NCBI RefSeq assembly: GCF_002162375.1 | Contig: NZ_CP021425.1 | Coordinates: forward strand, 2,939,001-3,003,000 | DNA length: 64,000 nt | From: Oleiphilus messinensis | GTDB taxonomy: Bacteria > Pseudomonadota > Gammaproteobacteria > Pseudomonadales > Oleiphilaceae | Direction of reading: 5' to 3' | Part shown: positions 59,901 through 64,000 of the stretch, in pieces | Position numbering within the stretch: position 1 is the stretch's first letter | Layout: each line of letters starts with the position of its first letter | Program-made: the position numbers and the translations under genes | The notes under the pieces: model-generated | Databases searched by the model: none | Seen by the model: only the letters and a program-made list of their open reading frames with translations | Told to the model about the DNA's origin: nothing

Positions 59901-62221
59901 ACTGTATTGATCAGGCTGGGGTTAAGATTTGGGAGGTGATTGCCTGTTGGTCGTTCAACTGTCTGTCTTTCAACCGTTTGTTTTTCAAGGCAGGCCAGTG
60001 CATTGTCTACCAATACAACGGTGCCACCAGCGCTCAGTGTGACAAATATTTCGAAGACGCTGAGATCAAAGCAGATTGAAGTCGAGGCCAGAACCCGGCT
60101 GAGTGTATCGTTATCAAATTGCTCCCTCGCCCAGTCGATCAATGCAGCGGCTGAGCGATGCTCAATCGCCACACCTTTAGGGCGTCCGGTTGAACCCGAG
60201 GTATAGATTATGTACGCCAGTTGATCAACTGAAACGTTATTGGAACGCAGTGGGTTTGCGCAAAAAGACAACGCCGTTTGTTTTTGAATGGCATTCCAGA
60301 ACAGGTTACCGTGAGCAGTTGAACTTATTGCTTGTGATTTGATAGCACGAATACAGTCTTCGGTGGAAGGTTCAACAAAGATGTAACGCGCCTCGCAGTC
60401 TTCAAGTATTTGGTAAAGGCGACTCGCGGGGTATTCCGGATCAAGTGGGACATAACAAGCACCCGCTTTGAGAATACCGAGTAATACAACTATCAGATCG
60501 GTGTCGCGGGTCAGGCAGACTGCTATCGGGTCTTCGCTATTTACACCTTCGTGTAAGAGATACTGTGCGACCTGATCTGATTTACGCTCCAGATCGAGAT
60601 AGGTGATCGAATATTCACCATTCGTAACGGCGACCGCATTGGGATTCTCAACCACAGACTGGTGAACTTTGTGCTCCAGCCTTTCCCTTGTGGAACTTAA
60701 ATCCTTAGGTGATGATAAGCCTTGTTGCAATCTGAATTGCGTTGTTTCGCTGCATAACTTTAATTGCGATACCGGCGTTTCCGGTACTTTTATTGCGTGA
60801 GTGAGCAAGCAGTTGTACTGTTCTGCCATCCGTTCAATCGTTCGACGATTGAACAAGGCGGCCTGATAGAAAAAATCGAACCTGAGCCGGCCGCCGTTAG
60901 AAGCATCAAATTGACTATAGACTTCCAAATCGAAGCGAATGTTGTCCGAGGCATCAAGTTCAAGCGGTTTAACGGTCAAGCCTTCCAAATCGAGAACCAG
61001 TGCCGGGGTATTCTGAAATACGAAAAGCACTTGAAATAAAGGCGTCTGGCCGAGCTCACGATTGGGTTGTATTGCCTCTACAACTTTCTCGAACGGCAAG
61101 TCCTGATGCCCATAGGCCGATAAGAGCGTGTTTTTGAATTGTTGCAACGCATGGTTAAATGTATCTTCTGGGTGATGGGTAGACCGGATAGCAAGTGTAT
61201 TAACAAAGAAACCGATCAGTTTTTCCAGATCTTCCGCTTCGCGATTCGCAACAACAGTGCCGGTAACAATATCATTCTGACCGCTGATCCGGCTTAAAAA
61301 GCAGTTAAATGCACAATATGCGACCATGAAAGGACTGGCATCATGGTGTAGAGCGAATTGTTGTAATTGATGGGTTTCTGAATTGGTGAGTAGAAATTGA
61401 TGGTGGGCGGCTTTATCCGGGCTGTCGGGCTGCCGGGTGTTATCAAGCGGCAAGTTTAGCGTTTGTGGTACATCATGGAGTTGTTCACGCCAATACTGAA
61501 GTTGCTGCTTCATATTCTCGCCGGCAAGAGTCTCTCGCTGCCAAAGCGTATAGTCGGCGTATTGTAATGGCAACTCAGGGAGTATTACCGCAGTGCGTTC
61601 AGCTGTCCCGGGATGAACTTCGTTACAGTGGCTATGGTGACGATATAATTGCGCCAATTCGTCAAGTAGTATGCTCATTGACCAGCCGTCTGCAATGATA
61701 TGGTGCAGGCACAGATGCAGCCAGTAATGTTCGGACTTGAGTTTAATCAAATGCACTCGGAGTAACGGGCCGGTTGCAAGGTTGAAGGCCAAATCGTTGA
61801 CATCATTCAGTAAGCATTGTGCATGATGGTAAGCGCTAATGTCTTTATCCCAGGTTTGTGAGGCCTGGCTATACAGTTCGAGTTGCTTAAGCGGAAAGAG
61901 TTTTTTATCAACCCAACCTTCTGGCATCACCCGTTGCAGGGGGAGTGCATTATCTAATATAAAACAGGTCCGCAAGCTCTCGTGCCTTTTTACCAGATCG
62001 AGCAAGGCGAGTTGCAGCGCTTCGTGATCAAGATGTCCCTGAAGTTCCAATGCGCCACTGATATGGTATGCGGTGGATTCCGGGTAAAGTTGTTGCAGGA
62101 ACCAGACGCGTTCCTGTGCATAGGACAGCGGGAAATCATAGACCTCCATGTCTTTTAGAGAGGGAGTTGCCGGTTCTGTGTTGTGATTGAAGGCAGTCCC
62201 TTCTGCTTGTTGCTGCTTCAT
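53969..62221 (-). CDS. NRPS: C-A-PCP-C-A-PCP-C, two complete modules plus a C domain
   Basis: A 2750-residue NRPS. C1 has HHIIADG near residue 172; A1 (YIIYTSGSTGRPKG near 674) has the code DLFNNALTYK by my alignment to GrsA, which I recall for Ala/Gly-type domains; PCP1 is FFQLGGHSLL near 1074. C2 has HHIISDG near 1304; A2 (YILHTSGSTGTPKG near 1808) has code DVQFIAHVIK, which I cannot assign; PCP2 is FFEAGGHSLL near 2222. C3 with HHIIFDG near 2422 ends the protein, to serve the next gene. No epimerase or methyltransferase domain is seen. The start at 62221 follows AAGGG at good spacing. A1 carries a short repeat insertion (ERQTVERPTGN) between its core motifs. Confidence 0.88.
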   Translation of the reverse strand: MKQQQAEGTAFNHNTEPATPSLKDMEVYDFPLSYAQERVWFLQQLYPESTAYHISGALELQGHLDHEALQLALLDLVKRHESLRTCFILDNALPLQRVMPEGWVDKKLFPLKQLELYSQASQTWDKDISAYHHAQCLLNDVNDLAFNLATGPLLRVHLIKLKSEHYWLHLCLHHIIADGWSMSILLDELAQLYRHHSHCNEVHPGTAERTAVILPELPLQYADYTLWQRETLAGENMKQQLQYWREQLHDVPQTLNLPLDNTRQPDSPDKAAHHQFLLTNSETHQLQQFALHHDASPFMVAYCAFNCFLSRISGQNDIVTGTVVANREAEDLEKLIGFFVNTLAIRSTHHPEDTFNHALQQFKNTLLSAYGHQDLPFEKVVEAIQPNRELGQTPLFQVLFVFQNTPALVLDLEGLTVKPLELDASDNIRFDLEVYSQFDASNGGRLRFDFFYQAALFNRRTIERMAEQYNCLLTHAIKVPETPVSQLKLCSETTQFRLQQGLSSPKDLSSTRERLEHKVHQSVVENPNAVAVTNGEYSITYLDLERKSDQVAQYLLHEGVNSEDPIAVCLTRDTDLIVVLLGILKAGACYVPLDPEYPASRLYQILEDCEARYIFVEPSTEDCIRAIKSQAISSTAHGNLFWNAIQKQTALSFCANPLRSNNVSVDQLAYIIYTSGSTGRPKGVAIEHRSAAALIDWAREQFDNDTLSRVLASTSICFDLSVFEIFVTLSAGGTVVLVDNALACLEKQTVERQTVERPTGNHLPNLNPSLINTVPSAIRSLLDANAIPETVQTINLAGEPLGQDLVDRLYRLPHITKVYDLYGPSEDTTYSTFKLRTKGGRAAIGLPIAGTTAFIVDQNLQVVPEGVCGELLLGGEGLARGYFKRPELTAEKFINNPFTPEHKDQLYRTGDLVRVNSDNELEYLGRIDQQIKIRGFRVELGEIEYQLNQLAEINSAVVTVLADHSGNKTILAAYLVPERINDPLDMVAIEAKIRKRLPNYMVPSRYCQIASIPLSPNGKTDRKALPEFSLQTSSETHSAPRSPLDHLLCDLWSEILGLTAPLGIDDNFFQLGGHSLLAAQITNRLKTSQFNQKQLECYREINTPDIQASLSKLSVRALFENPTIRLFADALNAKTRQAKDKKAQAGEYTITHFPETSPKIDNALYPLSPGQQRLWFLHQFPELQNAYNVFMAVHIRGPLQIQSLQNAVSNVVKKHSILRTRFIETEDGPKQQLLDDCDVKLEIIDLRDEYSTDPDSLNRALNQLTSQRFELERGPLLSLSLLDCSNAEVSGGFSPHYVLAFVMHHIISDGWSLGILFDELKQGYQASEAARQSPTALAAKPEAKPETTLPIQYADYALYTQDRETTNAYAEQLDYWKSRLAGYPDLLNYPFDFPRLKSGDARYQAKRGGTIHFDLDRQVVNRIKSLAHARNSSVFMVALSIYAALLYRYTRQPRLIIGTPVANRNHPALEKLIGFFVNTLPICFDLDSNQSLNQLQTQTRDTLLDAFSHQEIPFNNVVEALNLSGNQGYNPLIQTLFMMHNAPVVDRDIPDIEITPVKLEQQSAMFDLMMSLTESEGQIQGIFSYDLTLISKQSAERFVQYYVWLLSIAVQEPEKALGQIELRDCPHLPPSRLPVKPANLIRTPSRSLLVDQIEAAIAQFSNRTALQAEQDYTYGEIGRQSDRLLRWLTHQGIREGQSIALWLPRRGDLFIWKLACLRGGIAYVPILPDCPIQRANQIILNAQCALLVIDSEKLETLLENTAFQVDCSVVNSDEREIWLAAESKLNTQPHHGTRVSTKATGYILHTSGSTGTPKGVAVPHLALGNLVKWHQQQPRLNKSARTLQFASPGFDVCFQEIATTWCTGGTLIICPDDIRIDSTALFDFIKANRIERVFLPYVALQALCESAQSEFDHLQSQSLPLLDDVITAGEQLKITDPIRAFFVSNPVCRLHNHYGPTETHVITALQLPEKSETWPRLPSIGTALNHVELTVVDPDTLLPQPEGIPGELWVSGDCLASGYVNQPELTKQRFIRHALQPDQFKRFYRTGDLVRSQGDGQFTYLSRIDQQVKIRGFRVEPGETEAVISGYPGIRDCAVVAKTLKESPVLVGYIGGFPREQEQALTRNLKNWLQERLPDYQIPTIWVYVAEFPKTTSGKLDRNKLPVPVQTNTIQLHEHTYTNPDNAPLDASPDSKLESQILQIWRKILPNAEALKVTENFFEAGGHSLLATRLINRIRFETGISLSVKTLFEHPSVRALTQALGTAQAGQSDVHPGDSTQSGLTTIPRHPRDSAVPLSYAQERLWFLHQLEPDSSRYNMSVAFQIDGLLSVSSLSRAVEHIVEKHEALRTNFRMDGETPIQVIQSSQHVNWVMLDLSSHAPAVREQKCNDLIEAEARYTFDLSSEPLFRVHLLKYQQNKHILILLFHHIIFDGWSTDIFLNELVSAYGYFNHLTDDNTTALKQAQPQLAIQYADYSFWQRKTLTEQVQDSHLCYWKMELQGAPEQIALTEKQTSDHQCGVFYNSLPAPTVKAVHQVCNAQSVTPYMYFFTAFGILLQRLSGQSDLVIGTTAANRTRQELEPMIGFFVNSLPIRLKLHQHTTFRELLSHTFKQVTEAQHHQELPFDILVKALKVERKAGVHPLFQVVFDYQHMESNPDTTPSSLQISLLPARRGQAKYPLVMSVSQTRTSFDIVLEYDHNYFSDEDATLLMALYLNIVTESTDNPDSPLTQLSAQAGTATQSVATNDQNEEFNF

Positions 62222-62284
62222 GTTGCCCTTCTTGTTATTTTCTACTTGCCTGTATGAAAGCGTGCCCTGTCGCAAAGGGCGTTT

Positions 62285-64000
62285 TTAATTTTTGTTTTCA
62301 GAAACTTGCGCGCGGTACTGGCTACGATCCCTGCGTCGTAATGACGTAGCCGATTGATCCTCATGGGCATGATTAACGATTTCAGATCTGGTCGCTGCGA
62401 CCTGACTCTTGTCAATCGCTTGCGCGAGCTGTTTGAGTACTGGATTCTGAAATAGCATTGGCATGGTTATCCGGTCCCCGAAAATGGGTTTCATGAGCGA
62501 AACAGTACGTGTGGCCGTCAGTGAATGCCCTCCGATTTGCAGGAAGTGAGCATTTCGATCAACTTGTTCCAGGCCGAGTACCTGTTTCCAGATCGCGGCG
62601 ATTTTGGCTTCGGTTTCTGTTAGGGGGTGTGCAATAGATGACGTATCGGTCTCATTTATGGCCAGAGTCATCAGATAGTTCCGATCAACCTTGCCGTTGC
62701 TGTTTAATGGCAGCGTCTCCAGAAATTTAATTTCAGCAGGAACCATATAATCGGGCAAGGCCCTACTGGCCCAATCTTTCAGTGCCGTTTCGGTTAGCTG
62801 CTCGGAATCTCTGACTACAAACCCAGTCAGGTGAACACTCTTATTCTGCCCTGAGTTGGTAACGGCAACGACACATGCCGATTTGATGTCGGGATGACGC
62901 AGCAATTGCTTTTCGACTTCAACAGGCTCGATTCTGTGGCCTCTTAAGGCAATTTGGTGGTCCAGGCGTCCTTCAAAAGAGAGATAGCCATCACCAATCC
63001 ATCGACCTCGGTCGCCGGTAAGATAGATTTTTTTATCTGGATCGTATGGGTGAGCGATGAAGCGTTGCCCGGTCTGTGTATCATTTCCGAAATAACCACG
63101 TCCCAATGATAAACCGGATAATGCAATTTCCCCTGGAACGCCAATCGGTAGTGTCCGATGGTGTCGGTCAAGGATGAGTAATTCAGTATTATCGATGGGG
63201 CGACCAATGGAATAGGGGTAGTGATCTTCGCTCTTCAATACCCCGGATGTAGCGACAACGGAAAATTCAGATGGACCGTAGTTATTAATTACGCGCACAT
63301 CCGACAACATTGCACCAAGGTTACCCAGTACATCCCCCCCAGAGAGCAGCCTGCAGTTTTTTATCTGATGGCTGTAGAGCGTAACCAGTTCGCTGCATAA
63401 CGCAGGCGGGACAAAGGCAACATCAATCTGTTGTTTCTCGATAAACGCAGCAATTGCGCCGCTATCGGTACGAATCGTCCGTGGGAACTTGACCAACGTT
63501 GCGCCACAACAGAGTCCAGGCAATGTCTCCCAAATTGATGCATCAAAAGCAGTTGAGGCGAACAAGGTGATTTTGCAACCGGGTTTGAGTTCAAATGCAT
63601 TCTGGCTCCAACGGATAAGGTTGATTAGCCCCTGTTGCTCGATCATTACACCTTTGGGGGTCCCGGTTGATCCTGATGTGTATATGATATAGGCCAGATC
63701 ATTCACCGAACTTTCAGTTGAGGTGCGGGTATCGCTGTACTCTATGTGCTGCTGATTGCCCATGGCTCGTGTCTGCAAGACAGAGAAGTCTACATACCTC
63801 AGTGTATCCCCTTGGCTTTCGGAGAGTTGCTCGGTCATCTGTTCCGAGAGTTGGCCGACAAACACATAGCGACAACTGGCCTGTTCAAACGTTTGAACCT
63901 GGCGTTTTCCGGGGTAGCCAGGATCCGAGGGGATGAACACTGCATTACATTTTGCGATTGCCAGGACGGCGAGTATATATCGATGCCCCTGATTTACACT
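62285..64000 (-). CDS. NRPS partial: A domain (Leu-like) and PCP
   Basis: The gene is cut by the right edge; its frame is open from 62285 to 64000 with no start in view (the coding continues VLAIAKCNAVFIPSDPGYPG upstream of a false Met at 63940). It has an A domain (YIIYTSGSTGTPKGVMI near the visible 70th residue; FDASIWETL, SGGDVLG, INNYGPSE) with code DAWFLGNVVK, which is well known for leucine, and a PCP (LQIGGHSLTATR). It ends without a C domain, so the next C1 condenses. The next gene's ATG is 63 bp further along. It is probably the first or a middle module; what precedes is outside. Confidence 0.83.
   Translation of the reverse strand, partial: SVNQGHRYILAVLAIAKCNAVFIPSDPGYPGKRQVQTFEQASCRYVFVGQLSEQMTEQLSESQGDTLRYVDFSVLQTRAMGNQQHIEYSDTRTSTESSVNDLAYIIYTSGSTGTPKGVMIEQQGLINLIRWSQNAFELKPGCKITLFASTAFDASIWETLPGLCCGATLVKFPRTIRTDSGAIAAFIEKQQIDVAFVPPALCSELVTLYSHQIKNCRLLSGGDVLGNLGAMLSDVRVINNYGPSEFSVVATSGVLKSEDHYPYSIGRPIDNTELLILDRHHRTLPIGVPGEIALSGLSLGRGYFGNDTQTGQRFIAHPYDPDKKIYLTGDRGRWIGDGYLSFEGRLDHQIALRGHRIEPVEVEKQLLRHPDIKSACVVAVTNSGQNKSVHLTGFVVRDSEQLTETALKDWASRALPDYMVPAEIKFLETLPLNSNGKVDRNYLMTLAINETDTSSIAHPLTETEAKIAAIWKQVLGLEQVDRNAHFLQIGGHSLTATRTVSLMKPIFGDRITMPMLFQNPVLKQLAQAIDKSQVAATRSEIVNHAHEDQSATSLRRRDRSQYRAQVSENKN

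Noticed and set aside
1-64000. tRNA, rRNA genes or a replication origin
   Set aside because: I saw no cloverleaf-like tRNA sequence, no rRNA stretch and no cluster of DnaA boxes; a tRNAscan run would settle it.

Overview
The window looks like chromosomal DNA of a free-living, probably aquatic gammaproteobacterium. TmcA, a malate:quinone oxidoreductase, RsuA, a YebC-type protein, MarC, HopJ and a PsiE-like protein are all of gammaproteobacterial character. I cannot place the genus; an Oceanospirillales/Ketobacter-like lineage is a guess.

1-23.8 kb is mostly housekeeping and signalling: a partial exported protein, a GNAT enzyme, a beta-keto acid cleavage enzyme, tmcA with a cupin and a CBS protein, a thioesterase, a quinone oxidoreductase with a phosphoesterase, a YebC-type protein, a 7TMR-DISM diguanylate cyclase, a patatin behind a perfect CRP-type site, rsuA, a small exported Sm-like protein, HopJ, a bacterial relative of the tRNA-queuosine mannosyltransferase, a MASE1-CHASE hybrid kinase with an apparently non-canonical start, a LysM lipoprotein, a periplasmic binding protein, a small alarmone hydrolase-like HD protein with a gamma-glutamylcyclotransferase, a sirtuin and a YkgJ-like Cys-cluster protein.

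23.8-48.6 kb is more accessory: a lipoprotein with a HELAH zinc motif beside a serralysin-like RTX protease, an ApbE-type flavin transferase, Mqo, a long reductase whose C-terminal half matches cyanobacterial acyl-ACP reductase, an S15-type lipoprotein hydrolase, a SLOG/DUF5519 gene pair, a TnpB element (38.0-39.9 kb) with a stand-alone MerR-type HTH mini-ORF and 12-bp inverted repeats, a cupin, a GMC oxidoreductase divergent from an AraC regulator, MarC, a PsiE-like protein, an iron alcohol dehydrogenase and a Phd/PemK-type toxin-antitoxin operon with palindromic operators.

48.6-64 kb is part of a nonribosomal peptide cluster on the minus strand, cut by the right edge. In transcription order it is A(Leu-like)-PCP; C-A(Ala/Gly-like)-PCP-C-A(unassigned)-PCP-C; a B12-binding radical SAM enzyme of PhpK type; and a C-lobe-A(Tyr/Phe-like)-PCP-TE terminal module. 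The four genes are 9-15 bp apart and probably one operon. A radical SAM methyltransferase-like enzyme embedded in a short NRPS line is the best candidate here for an undescribed system.
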